Shown piece after piece: positions 7,349-13,590 of a stretch of DNA of 13,590 bases. Numbering within the stretch: the stretch's first letter is position 1; each line of letters begins with the position of its first letter. Where the stretch lies: NCBI GenBank assembly GCA_027621615.1, contig JAQCBC010000006.1, positions 1-13,590 of the forward strand, written 5' to 3'. The DNA is from a bacterium (GTDB lineage: Bacteria; Margulisbacteria; Marinamargulisbacteria; UBA6595). The notes beneath the pieces were generated by a model. The model worked only from the letters and a program-made list of their open reading frames with translations, did not search any database and was not told the origin of the DNA. Both the position numbers and the translations under genes were made by a program.

Positions 7349-7588
7349 ATGGCTGAGTGTGAATTAGAGTTATTTTACTTTGATCAGTGTCCGTACTGTC
7401 AAATTGTGTTGAATCACATTCAAACCCATGAACTCCCCGTAACCCTACGCAACACCCAAACCGATCCAAATAACCATGTACGACTAAATGCCGTTGGGGG
7501 TAAAACCCAAGTCCCCTGCCTTTTTATTGATGGCCAACCATTATACGAATCCCAAGATATTATAAACTGGCTGACCCAGCATGCTTGA
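7349..7588 (+). CDS. Dithiol glutaredoxin (CPYC)
   Basis: This is a small thiol-disulphide oxidoreductase reduced by glutathione. It has 79 residues. The active site CPYC is at residues 14-17 in FYFDQCPYCQ. The glutathione-binding cis-proline lies in TQVPCLFIDG and the C-terminal ESQDIINWL helix is typical of the family. There is no signal peptide, so it is cytoplasmic. The ATG sits directly at the predicted transcription start and has no ribosome site. The 3' end overlaps the BolA-family gene by eight bases. The two-cysteine site separates it from the CGFS protein two genes downstream, so it more likely works in disulphide or deglutathionylation chemistry than in cluster transfer. The GST N-terminal domain shares this fold, but the length fits a stand-alone glutaredoxin. 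Confidence 0.93.
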   Translation: MAECELELFYFDQCPYCQIVLNHIQTHELPVTLRNTQTDPNNHVRLNAVGGKTQVPCLFIDGQPLYESQDIINWLTQHA

Positions 7589-7907
7589 TCAGATCCAACT
7601 CATTATTGAATCGGCCTTGCCTGAGTCAACCGCCTACATCGTCAACCCCGAACAAGACGGCAAACATTTTCAGGCCATTGTCATCTGCCCATCGTTTGAA
7701 GGCATGCCACTAGTTAAACAGCACCAAGTCGTTATGAATGCTTTGAAAGCACAGCTTGAAACCACCGTTCATGCCCTGGCTTTGAAAACATTCACGCCCG
7801 CTACTTGGGATGAAAAAAAACAGTTGTATCCCTACATTGAATCTGAGGAGGTTCCCCATGAGCAATCCCGTCGCGCTTGCAAAAGACCAAATAAAAAACG
7901 ACATTAA
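7581..7907 (+). CDS. BolA/IbaG family protein
   Basis: BolA-family proteins bind CGFS glutaredoxins through a shared [2Fe-2S] cluster and act in iron-sulphur trafficking and stress morphology control. This one has 108 residues. The family core is visible: GKHFQAIVICPSFEGMPLVK near 27-46, the conserved His in KQHQVV, and VHALALKTFTPATW near 65-78. HFQ followed by FEGM makes it closer to IbaG/YrbA than to BolA proper. The last 16 residues, strongly basic, are encoded inside the start of the CGFS glutaredoxin gene, a 50-base overlap. The start overlaps the previous gene by eight bases and has no ribosome site, so translation is probably coupled. The partner lies immediately downstream, which strongly supports the assignment. 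Confidence 0.93.
   Translation: MLDQIQLIIESALPESTAYIVNPEQDGKHFQAIVICPSFEGMPLVKQHQVVMNALKAQLETTVHALALKTFTPATWDEKKQLYPYIESEEVPHEQSRRACKRPNKKRH
7845..7852 (+). promoter_or_regulatory. Near-perfect Shine-Dalgarno site for the CGFS glutaredoxin
   Basis: GAGGAGGT ends five bases before ATG 7858. It sits inside the BolA-family coding sequence and fixes the start of the 105-residue glutaredoxin against a longer in-frame start at 7810. Confidence 0.8.
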
Positions 7908-8175
7908 TCAGCACGCTGTTGTGCTGTATATGAAAGGCACCAAGTTTGCCCCCCAATGCGGTTTCTCTGCCCAAGTGGTCCAGATTTTAAATGACCTTGG
8001 AATCAGCTACGAAACCCGGGATGTGTTGCAAGACGATGCCTTGCGCCAAGGCATTAAAGAATTTACCGATTGGCCAACGGTTCCTCAGCTATACGTTAAC
8101 GCAACCTTCATTGGGGGCTGTGACATTGTCATGGAACTCTATGAAACGGGCGAACTCACTCAGCTGTTTGCATAA
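7858..8175 (+). CDS. grxD: Monothiol glutaredoxin, Grx4 type (CGFS)
   Basis: Monothiol CGFS glutaredoxins carry [2Fe-2S] clusters ligated by glutathione and hand them to client proteins, often as a complex with BolA proteins. This one has 105 residues. The signature is C34-G-F-S37 in MKGTKFAPQCGFSAQ. It is followed by the WPTVPQLYV stretch with cis-proline P75, and GGCDIV (86-91) at the glutathione site. All features of the Grx4 family are present and the length is normal. The start is set by a strong ribosome site and lies 50 bases inside the BolA-family gene. Adjacency to its known partner family on one side and to the Fe-S enzyme MutY on the other suggests, by inference, local supply of clusters. 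Confidence 0.96.
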   Translation: MSNPVALAKDQIKNDINQHAVVLYMKGTKFAPQCGFSAQVVQILNDLGISYETRDVLQDDALRQGIKEFTDWPTVPQLYVNATFIGGCDIVMELYETGELTQLFA

Positions 8176-8179
8176 CTCA

Positions 8180-9244
8180 ATGGCTGGGCCGGCTGACTGG
8201 CCCGATGCGCTCACTCAATGGTATCACCAACGCCAGCGGACACTGCCCTGGCGCAATCAATCCCCCACAGACCCCTATCCCATTTGGGTCAGTGAAATCA
8301 TGCTTCAACAAACCCAAGTGGATACCGTTATTCCGTATTTTAATCGCTTCATGGCTGCCTTCCCGACCGTGGCTGAATTGGCCAATGCCGATGAAGACGC
8401 CGTCCTAAAACTGTGGGCCGGATTGGGGTATTATTCCAGAGCCCGAAATTTACACGCCGCAGCCAAACAAATTGCCCAAACCGGCTGGCCAACTCAATAC
8501 ACCCAACTCAAACAGTTGCCCGGCCTGGGATTTTATACCGCCGCAGCGGTTGCCAGCCTGGCCTTTGGCGAACCGGTTCCTGTCGTGGACGGCAATGTCA
8601 TTCGGGTGTTTACCCGATTCTTTGGACTACCCGAAGACAGCACTACCCAGCGCATGAAAACCGACTTGTTTGACCGACTATTGCCCGCTATTCAAAATCA
8701 AAAACCCGCTGATTTTAATCAAGCCATGATGGAGTTGGGTGCCCTAGTATGCAAACCAAAAAATCCAAACTGTCCCGACTGCCCGCTACGGTCTGAATGC
8801 TTTGCGACGATTAACAACCAAATTGAGCACTTGCCCAATCGACCAGCACGAAAAAAAGTGCCCCATTATCATGTGGGTATTGGCGTGATTCAACACAACA
8901 ATCGGGTATTAATTGGAAAGCGAAAAAAAGAACAAATGCTGGGCGGACTCTGGGAGTTCCCAGGCGGCAAACAACTCCCCGACGAGTCACTGCCTGAAAC
9001 GGTTGTACGGGAGGTCTATGAAGAAACGGGTTTAACCGTGGAATGCACCACCGCCATTGCCAGCATTAACCATGCCTACAGCCATTTCAAAATCACCGTT
9101 CATGCTTACTGGTGTACGTTGGTGTCTGGCACGGCAACCCCAATTACAACCGATGCCCTGCGCTGGGTATCCCTCAGCGAGTTGCATCAGTATCCATTTC
9201 CAACCGCCAGCGTTAAAATTATTCACCATTTACACCCAACATGA
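8180..9244 (+). CDS. mutY: MutY adenine DNA glycosylase with intact Nudix box
   Basis: MutY removes adenine mispaired with 8-oxoguanine. This one has 354 residues (E. coli MutY has 350). The catalytic glutamate is E39 in SEIMLQQTQV. The helix-hairpin-helix LPGLGFYTAAA is at 113-123. The catalytic aspartate is D137 in VVDGNVIRV. Four cysteines, C191, C198, C201 and C207, give the C-x6-C-x2-C-x5-C [4Fe-4S] loop. The C-terminal domain (about 229-354) is the MutT-like 8-oxoG recognition domain. Unlike E. coli MutY, it keeps a complete Nudix consensus from G263 to L285, including R277-E278 and E281-E282. Hydrolase activity on 8-oxo-dGTP is therefore possible but unproven. ATG 8180 lies four bases after the grxD stop with no ribosome site, so re-initiation is likely. 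A longer in-frame opening back to 7991 is overlap with grxD. Confidence 0.96.
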   Translation: MAGPADWPDALTQWYHQRQRTLPWRNQSPTDPYPIWVSEIMLQQTQVDTVIPYFNRFMAAFPTVAELANADEDAVLKLWAGLGYYSRARNLHAAAKQIAQTGWPTQYTQLKQLPGLGFYTAAAVASLAFGEPVPVVDGNVIRVFTRFFGLPEDSTTQRMKTDLFDRLLPAIQNQKPADFNQAMMELGALVCKPKNPNCPDCPLRSECFATINNQIEHLPNRPARKKVPHYHVGIGVIQHNNRVLIGKRKKEQMLGGLWEFPGGKQLPDESLPETVVREVYEETGLTVECTTAIASINHAYSHFKITVHAYWCTLVSGTATPITTDALRWVSLSELHQYPFPTASVKIIHHLHPT

Positions 9245-9942
9245 GTATTCGTATTCAAAAGTATTTATCCCAAACCGGTGTGTTGTCCAGGCAAAAAGCC
9301 GAAGAGTTTTTAAAGAAAGGCTGGATTTTAATTAACGGCACCCCCGTAACAACCCCAGGCACCCGATTCAATCCCGAGACCGATACCCTGACCTTCTCCC
9401 CCGAGGCCCAACAAGCCATGCAGGCCTACACACTCTTGGCTTTTCATAAACCCAAAGGGATTGTAACCAACTGCAAACAAGCCGGGGAACGTGAAATTAT
9501 TGATTTGTTGCCCCAACACTACCAACATTTGCATGCAATTGGCCGCTTGGACAAAGCCTCTGAAGGACTGATTCTATTAACGGATGATGGCACCATTGCC
9601 AATTATTTTTTAAATAATTCAAGCCCGCACACTCGGATTTACCGTGTTGTGGCCGCCCACCCCTTATCTAAAGAACACGTACGCCAACTCGAATCTGGGG
9701 TGGATATTGGACACTACATCACCAAACCTTGTCGGATTCACCAACGATCCGCACGCCATATTGATATTGAATTAACCGAAGGTAAAAACAGACAAATTCG
9801 CCGGATGCTTGAGGCTGTTTATAATCGTGTGCATCGCCTCACCCGCATTCAATTTGGCGATATTCTACTCGGCGATTTAAAACCCGGGAACTATCGCATA
9901 CTCACCGATTATGCAATCCCAGTTCAAAATAAACAGCAATAA
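9241..9942 (+). CDS. RsuA/RluB/E/F-family rRNA pseudouridine synthase, RluF-like
   Basis: This enzyme isomerises a uridine in ribosomal RNA to pseudouridine. It has 233 residues. An N-terminal S4 RNA-binding domain (about 1-45, RIQKYLSQTGVLSRQKAEE) precedes the catalytic domain. The catalytic aspartate is D104 in AIGRLDKASEGL, followed by LLTDDG. The family motif GKNRQIRRM is at 181-189. The IYRVVAA and ITKPCRI segments resemble RluF, whose substrate is a 23S rRNA uridine next to the peptidyl-transferase centre, more than RsuA or RluE. The exact target cannot be decided from sequence alone. The start ATG overlaps the MutY stop by ATGA without a visible ribosome site, so it belongs to the glutaredoxin-mutY transcription unit. 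Confidence 0.92.
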   Translation: MSIRIQKYLSQTGVLSRQKAEEFLKKGWILINGTPVTTPGTRFNPETDTLTFSPEAQQAMQAYTLLAFHKPKGIVTNCKQAGEREIIDLLPQHYQHLHAIGRLDKASEGLILLTDDGTIANYFLNNSSPHTRIYRVVAAHPLSKEHVRQLESGVDIGHYITKPCRIHQRSARHIDIELTEGKNRQIRRMLEAVYNRVHRLTRIQFGDILLGDLKPGNYRILTDYAIPVQNKQQ

Positions 9943-9951
9943 TGCTACTCT
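9923..9951 (+). promoter_or_regulatory. Possible promoter of the YadG/YadH-like exporter
   Basis: TTCAAA (9923-9928), 17 bp, then TACTCT (9946-9951), preceded by TGC as in an extended -10 element. Matches to consensus are only 4/6 and 3/6. The predicted start is a few bases before ATG 9962. An AAGAG at 9952-9956 could still serve as a weak ribosome site if transcription begins further upstream. Confidence 0.4.
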
Positions 9952-9961
9952 AAGAGTTACA

Positions 9962-10879
9962 ATGAGTGACATTATTACCATCGAAAACTTAAGCAAGTCT
10001 TATGCCTCTGGGGTCCATTCACTACACGATGTATCATTGTCTATACGAAAAGGCGAATTGTTTGCCCTATTGGGCCCCAACGGTGCTGGCAAAACAACCT
10101 TAATTAGCATTATTTGTGGCTTAACCAAAATTACCCACGGCCACATTCAAGTTGGGGGCTATGACATTATTCATCAGTACCGGGAGGCTCGATCCAAAAT
10201 TGGACTGGTGCCCCAAGAAATCACGATTGATATTTTTGATAGCCCATGGAAAACAGTACGCTTTAGCCGATCCCTATTTGGGCTGCCCAACAACGATGAC
10301 TATATCGAAGAATTACTCAAAAGCCTGTCGTTATGGGACAAACGAAATCAGAAAATGATTACGCTATCCGGCGGCATGAAACGCCGAGTCATGATTGCCA
10401 AGGCTCTGGCCCATGAACCCCAAGTTTTATTTTTGGACGAACCTACGGCCGGTGTTGATGTGGAATTAAGGCAGTCTATGTGGGAACAAATTCGGACCTT
10501 GAAATCCAATGGTGTCACCATTATTTTGACCACCCACTACATTGAAGAAGCCGAAGAAATGGCCGATCGAATTGGGATTCTAAACAACGGCCAGCTAGTT
10601 CTAGTTGAAGACAAACAAACATTAATGCAACGCATGAGCACCAAACAAGTCTCGATCGAGCTCAAAGACCCACTCGCAACACTCCCCAATACACTCACGC
10701 CGTTTCACGTATCGTTGCATGAACACAAATTTATTAAAATGCGCTACGATTTTGAACAAGAAACGCATACCATTGCCGATGTTTTAGACACACTGAAACA
10801 AAATAACTTGACCTATGTGGATATTCAAACCGAGCAAGACTCGCTAGAAGATATTTTTGTCCGGTTAACCAAGTCATGA
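9962..10879 (+). CDS. yadG: ABC transporter ATP-binding protein, YadG-like
   Basis: This is the cytoplasmic ATPase of an ABC-2 type exporter. It has 305 residues (E. coli YadG has 308). Walker A is GPNGAGKTT (39-47 region), the Q-loop lies in GLVPQE (81-86), and the signature is LSGGMKRR (135-142). Walker B is VLFLDEP (155-161), D-loop AGVDVE follows, and the H-loop histidine is H192. The stretch VRFSRSLFGLPN after the Q-loop resembles YadG. About 90 residues after the H-loop form a C-terminal domain typical of ABC-2 ATPases. ATG 9962 is chosen over an in-frame start at 9911 because it leaves MSDIITIENLSKSY at the N-terminus and does not overlap the previous gene. It overlaps the permease by ATGA. 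The substrate of this exporter family is unknown. Confidence 0.94.
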   Translation: MSDIITIENLSKSYASGVHSLHDVSLSIRKGELFALLGPNGAGKTTLISIICGLTKITHGHIQVGGYDIIHQYREARSKIGLVPQEITIDIFDSPWKTVRFSRSLFGLPNNDDYIEELLKSLSLWDKRNQKMITLSGGMKRRVMIAKALAHEPQVLFLDEPTAGVDVELRQSMWEQIRTLKSNGVTIILTTHYIEEAEEMADRIGILNNGQLVLVEDKQTLMQRMSTKQVSIELKDPLATLPNTLTPFHVSLHEHKFIKMRYDFEQETHTIADVLDTLKQNNLTYVDIQTEQDSLEDIFVRLTKS

Positions 10880-11637
10880 GGCTTCAATCAATTTTTACTA
10901 TTTATAAAGCGGAACTGTTGCGCATGCGCCGAACATTAATTCAAAGTATTGTGGCTCCAATTTTGTCTACCAGCTTATATTTTATTGTGTTTGGATCTGC
11001 AATTGGATCCCACATTAATGAAATCGATGGGATTGGGTATGGGTCTTTTATTGTTCCGGGGCTAATTATGCTATCCGTACTCACACAGAGCATTTCCACC
11101 GGTTCATTTGGAATTTATTTTCCACGATTTAATGGAACTATTTACGAAATTTTATCGGCCCCCATGTCCTATATTGAGGTGGTTATTGCCTACGTTGGAG
11201 CCGCCACTTCCAAAGCCTTTCTTATTGGCCTGCTCATTTTAGCCACGTCATTTGCCTTTACCCCTGTTAGCATCCAAAACCCCGGGCTGATGTTGGTATT
11301 CTTAGTATTAACTTGTATTACGTTTAGTTTGTTTGGGTTTATGATTGGCATTTGGGCGGGCAATTTTGAAAAACTGCAAATTATTCCAGCACTGGTCATT
11401 ACCCCCCTTACATTTTTGGGTGGAAGTTTTTACTCGATCTCAATGCTTCCCCCATTTTGGGAAACGGTATCGCTATTTAATCCAGTTGTTTATTTAATCA
11501 GTGGATTTCGTTGGAGTTTTTATGGGCAAGGTGACGTTAGCCTAACCACCAGTTTTGTCATGATTGGGGTATTCTTATCTGTTTCCCTAATAATCACCCA
11601 TTGGATTTTTAAGACTGGCTATCGGTTAAAGCCGTAA
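10876..11637 (+). CDS. yadH: ABC-2 type exporter permease, YadH-like
   Basis: This is the inner-membrane partner of the preceding ATPase. It has 253 residues (E. coli YadH has 256). Six hydrophobic helices are visible, near residues 22-43, 57-78, 103-125, 137-158, 168-190 and 226-245. Conserved ABC-2 segments include FIVPGLIMLSVLT (58-70), PLTFLGGSFYSISMLPPFW (177-195) and NPVVYLISGFR (202-212), all closely like YadH. A short basic N-terminus (YKAELLRMRRT) is the usual cytoplasmic elbow contacting the ATPase. The start sits in an ATGA overlap and has no ribosome site, so translation is coupled to the ATPase. The transported substrate cannot be read from the sequence. Confidence 0.94.
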   Translation: MRLQSIFTIYKAELLRMRRTLIQSIVAPILSTSLYFIVFGSAIGSHINEIDGIGYGSFIVPGLIMLSVLTQSISTGSFGIYFPRFNGTIYEILSAPMSYIEVVIAYVGAATSKAFLIGLLILATSFAFTPVSIQNPGLMLVFLVLTCITFSLFGFMIGIWAGNFEKLQIIPALVITPLTFLGGSFYSISMLPPFWETVSLFNPVVYLISGFRWSFYGQGDVSLTTSFVMIGVFLSVSLIITHWIFKTGYRLKP

Positions 11638-11641
11638 GCAC

Positions 11642-11670
11642 TTAACAGCCACTTCCTTTTCTGCTAGACT
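11642..11670 (+). promoter_or_regulatory. Sigma70-type promoter giving a leaderless or near-leaderless ridA transcript
   Basis: TTAACA (11642-11647), 17 bp, then TAGACT (11665-11670). Eight bases separate the -10 element from ATG 11679, so transcription should begin at or one to two bases before the start codon. There is no Shine-Dalgarno sequence. The -10 hexamer is identical to that of the glutaredoxin promoter. Confidence 0.65.
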
Positions 11671-11678
11671 AGTTTTCA

Positions 11679-12065
11679 ATGCTAAAGCATGTTATTCATA
11701 CCCCAAATGCCCCCCAGCCCATTGGGCCTTACTCGCAAGCCATTGCGTATAATGGGCTCGTGTATATTTCCGGTCAAATTCCCATGCACCCCGATACTGG
11801 GGTCATTCCAGATGCGATTGCCGAACAAACTCACCAAGCATTGGATAACTTAGTCGCTATTATTCATGCGGCCGACGCAACCGTCGCCGATGTTATCAAA
11901 AACACCATTTACATCAAAGACATGAATGATTTTGAAACCATTAACCGCATATACAGCACCTACTTTTCGGAACCCTATCCCGCCCGCGCTGTCGTAGAAG
12001 TGGCTCGGTTGCCCAAAGATGTTGGCGTTGAAATCGAATCCATCGTGTCTCATGCTCATTCCTAA
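11679..12065 (+). CDS. ridA: RidA family 2-iminopropanoate/2-iminobutanoate deaminase
   Basis: RidA hydrolyses reactive enamine/imine intermediates released by PLP enzymes such as threonine dehydratase, protecting other PLP enzymes. This one has 128 residues, the same as the E. coli protein. Family motifs are QPIGPYSQAI near 13-22, YISGQIPMHPDTG near 29-41, and YPARAVVEVARLPKDVGVEIE near 100-120. The carboxylate-binding arginine is R103 (R105 in E. coli) and the late glutamate E120 is in place, so the archetypal active site is complete. The protein is a cytoplasmic trimer in this family. It starts at a leaderless-type promoter and its end overlaps the next gene by 14 bases. Confidence 0.96.
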   Translation: MLKHVIHTPNAPQPIGPYSQAIAYNGLVYISGQIPMHPDTGVIPDAIAEQTHQALDNLVAIIHAADATVADVIKNTIYIKDMNDFETINRIYSTYFSEPYPARAVVEVARLPKDVGVEIESIVSHAHS

Positions 12066-13062
12066 AGACATTCAAAACGCCATTCAATCGTTATCACAAG
12101 CCATAGCCAAACACACGGATCCGGGTGATATGGATGCCGCTCTATCGTACTTAGTCAAAGTATGGCTCACAACACCCCATGCCAGCGACCGAAAAATTGC
12201 CACCACATCGTTGGACGAGCTGTACCATTCGTTTAAAGTGTTTTTGCCCCATCGCGACAGCCGAAAAGTGTGTATTTTTGGGTCCGCCCGAACACCCAGC
12301 GAAGACCCCGACTATCAATTGGCCAAAGCCGTATCCGCCGAATTGTCACGCTGCGGATTTTTTGTTATTACAGGTGCTGGAGACGGGATTATGGCCGCTG
12401 GCAATGAAGGCCCCGGTCCGGAACGCAGTTTTGGACTCAATATTGACCTGCCATTTGAACAAGAACCCAATATCTTTATCAAAAATAGCCCCAAATTGGT
12501 TCACTACAATTACTTCTTTTTACGCAAACTCTTTTTCATCAAAGAATCCGACGCCACAATCCTATGCCCCGGCGGATTTGGCACCCACGATGAAGGCTTT
12601 GAATTGCTCACCCTCATTCAAACCGGTCGCTGCGCGCCACGCCCCCTCGTATTGATGCATGAAAAAAATTCATCATACTGGAACTCTTGGGTCGCCTTCA
12701 TCAAAAATGAATTGCTTGAACGACAATTAATTTCACCCGATGACATGGATTTATTCATAATCACCAGTGACCCCCATGAAGCAACCGAGCACATTCGTCA
12801 TTTTTATGGTCGGTACCATTCTATTTTTTATCGGGACAATACCGCTATTATTCGGCTCAACAGCCCTTTAACAAGCCAGCAAATACATGCGTTGACCGAT
12901 TCGTGTGGGACCGATTTAACAACTGATGGCGTCTTTACCTATTCTGAACAAACCGATGTGGCGTCTGACCCATTTCCCAAAAAACCGGTGCTTCGATTTT
13001 TATTTAACAAAAAATATGGTAGTCTGAATAAGTTGATCCATGCAATTAATAATTTGAGTTAG
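12052..13062 (+). CDS. LOG-family (TIGR00730-like) nucleotide phosphoribohydrolase-like protein with extra N- and C-terminal regions
   Basis: LOG-family enzymes cleave nucleoside 5'-monophosphates into base and ribose 5-phosphate. Some release cytokinin-like bases and others, such as PpnN, recycle purines. This one has 336 residues. The Rossmann-like core spans about 70-255: CIFGSAR (74-80), GAGDGIMAAG (108-117), FLRKLFFIKESDA (156-168), and the phosphoribose-binding PGGFGTHDE (173-181). The last matches the PGGxGTxxE family signature, including the catalytic glutamate E181. About 70 helical residues before the core and about 80 after it are more than a minimal LOG of about 180-220 residues has. 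They lack anything I recognise. ATG 12052 overlaps ridA by 14 bases. An in-frame ATG at 12019 is an alternative and would add 11 residues. Neither has a ribosome site. Substrate and symbol remain open. Confidence 0.85.
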   Translation: MLIPKDIQNAIQSLSQAIAKHTDPGDMDAALSYLVKVWLTTPHASDRKIATTSLDELYHSFKVFLPHRDSRKVCIFGSARTPSEDPDYQLAKAVSAELSRCGFFVITGAGDGIMAAGNEGPGPERSFGLNIDLPFEQEPNIFIKNSPKLVHYNYFFLRKLFFIKESDATILCPGGFGTHDEGFELLTLIQTGRCAPRPLVLMHEKNSSYWNSWVAFIKNELLERQLISPDDMDLFIITSDPHEATEHIRHFYGRYHSIFYRDNTAIIRLNSPLTSQQIHALTDSCGTDLTTDGVFTYSEQTDVASDPFPKKPVLRFLFNKKYGSLNKLIHAINNLS

Positions 13063-13065
13063 GAG
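13061..13065 (+). promoter_or_regulatory. Shine-Dalgarno site for the ExbB/TolQ-like gene
   Basis: AGGAG overlaps the TAG stop of the LOG-family gene and ends five bases before ATG 13071. It decides the start and ties the two genes into one transcription unit. Confidence 0.7.
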
Positions 13066-13070
13066 TCTAT

Positions 13071-13590
13071 ATGATTAATCTATTCATTAAGGGTGGCCCC
13101 ATTATGATTTTGTTGGGACTATGTTCGTTTTATGGGTGTTATATTGTTGTTCAAAAGCTATTGTTTTTTAAGGTTAATACAATTCAAAAAGAAACCGTGA
13201 TCCGCACGATTACCCAACACTTTGTGAATCTTGGCAAACCGGCCACGATCCAAAAATTAAGTCAATCCCGATCGGCTACCCATCGGATACTGGCGATGAG
13301 TATCGCGGAATCCGATCAACCACACGATGTTATCCAAGACACGATTCAACACACTTTACCCAACACAGCCCCCGAACTGGATCGAAACATGGCTGTGTTA
13401 TCCAGCATTATTACAATTACGCCTATTTTAGGTCTATTGGGCACAGTCATTGGCTTGATGGATATTTTTAATGTGCTATCCAGCGGCCCCATTGATGATG
13501 CGCAACAACTCTCCGGCGGCATTGCTCAAGCCCTAATTACCACGGTTACCGGACTGTCCATTACCATCCCATTAATTATTATGCAACGGG
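13071..13590 (+). CDS. MotA/TolQ/ExbB-family proton channel protein, 3' end outside the window
   Basis: These inner-membrane proteins form proton-driven motors (ExbBD, TolQR) that energise outer-membrane processes. The window holds the first 173 codons. The first membrane helix spans about 9-33 (PIMILLGLCSFYGCYIVVQK). A cytoplasmic loop (about 34-107) follows with ELDRNMAVL at its end. Helix two is about 109-131 (ITPILGLLGTVIGLMDIF), and helix three is about 153-171 with the family motif ALITTVTGL. The ELDRN...LGLLGTVIG and ALxTTxxGL pattern is diagnostic of the ExbB/TolQ/MotA family. I cannot assign TolQ against ExbB. In related genomes such a gene is often followed by exbD and lipid A export genes, which would lie beyond the window. 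A Shine-Dalgarno site five bases upstream fixes the start. Confidence 0.93.
   Translation, partial: MINLFIKGGPIMILLGLCSFYGCYIVVQKLLFFKVNTIQKETVIRTITQHFVNLGKPATIQKLSQSRSATHRILAMSIAESDQPHDVIQDTIQHTLPNTAPELDRNMAVLSSIITITPILGLLGTVIGLMDIFNVLSSGPIDDAQQLSGGIAQALITTVTGLSITIPLIIMQR

Noticed and set aside
7991..8179. N-terminal extension of MutY by 63 residues
   Set aside because: It reads grxD out of frame. MutY homology begins just after ATG 8180 and the total length then matches the family.
9911..9961. Longer YadG-like start at 9911
   Set aside because: It would overlap the pseudouridine synthase gene and add 17 residues not expected for the family. ATG 9962 gives a normal N-terminus.
11610..11660. 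Hairpin terminator between the permease and ridA
   Set aside because: Only a weak 4-bp GGCT/AGCC pairing at the permease end is found, with no U tract.
12179..12655. 158-codon + strand open frame inside the LOG-family gene
   Set aside because: It overlaps the conserved LOG core in another frame and its product is low-complexity Pro/Cys-rich without a recognisable motif.
13004..13032. Promoter for the ExbB-like gene (TTAACA-17-AATAAG)
   Set aside because: The -10 lacks the critical first and last T. A close ribosome site overlapping the previous stop points to read-through translation in one unit.

Overview
The window is a dense, single-strand stretch of bacterial chromosome. Every supported gene is on the + strand and no gap exceeds 300 bases. 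It suggests a Gram-negative bacterium, most likely a proteobacterium with gammaproteobacterial affinity. The reasons are FadI/FadJ-type beta-oxidation proteins, a BolA/IbaG protein next to a CGFS glutaredoxin, a YadG/YadH-type ABC exporter, and an ExbB/TolQ-type proton-channel subunit. I cannot place the genus. There is no sign of phage, transposon, CRISPR or recent transfer.

Region 1 (1-2053): a tRNA with anticodon CAT (elongator Met by its features) is followed by a long-chain fatty-acyl-CoA synthetase. The synthetase has no usable ATG or GTG start. Its best start is a rare ATT codon behind a perfect Shine-Dalgarno sequence.

Region 2 (2043-7317): a good sigma70-type promoter inside the tail of the synthetase drives a three-gene fatty-acid beta-oxidation operon. 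It encodes a FadI-type thiolase, a FadJ-type hydratase/dehydrogenase, and a 622-residue acyl-CoA dehydrogenase with a VLCAD-like C-terminal extension. The last two genes begin in ATGA overlaps with strong Shine-Dalgarno sites. With the synthetase, the four proteins cover activation and all four steps of the cycle. The set resembles the mitochondrial VLCAD plus trifunctional-protein arrangement.

Region 3 (7314-9942): a promoter with TTGACG, 17 bp and TAGACT sits so close to the next ATG that the transcript should be leaderless. It starts a tightly packed run: dithiol glutaredoxin (CPYC), BolA/IbaG protein, monothiol glutaredoxin (CGFS), MutY adenine glycosylase with a [4Fe-4S] motif and an intact Nudix box, and an RsuA/RluF-type pseudouridine synthase. 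The first three are redox or Fe-S trafficking proteins and the fourth is an Fe-S client, so a shared iron-sulphur theme is plausible.

Region 4 (9923-11637): a YadG/YadH-like ABC transporter, ATPase then ABC-2 permease, overlapping by ATGA.

Region 5 (11642-13590): a second apparently leaderless promoter (TTAACA, 17 bp, TAGACT) precedes ridA. Next come an extended LOG-family nucleotide phosphoribohydrolase-like protein and the 5' part of an ExbB/TolQ/MotA-family gene that runs off the window.
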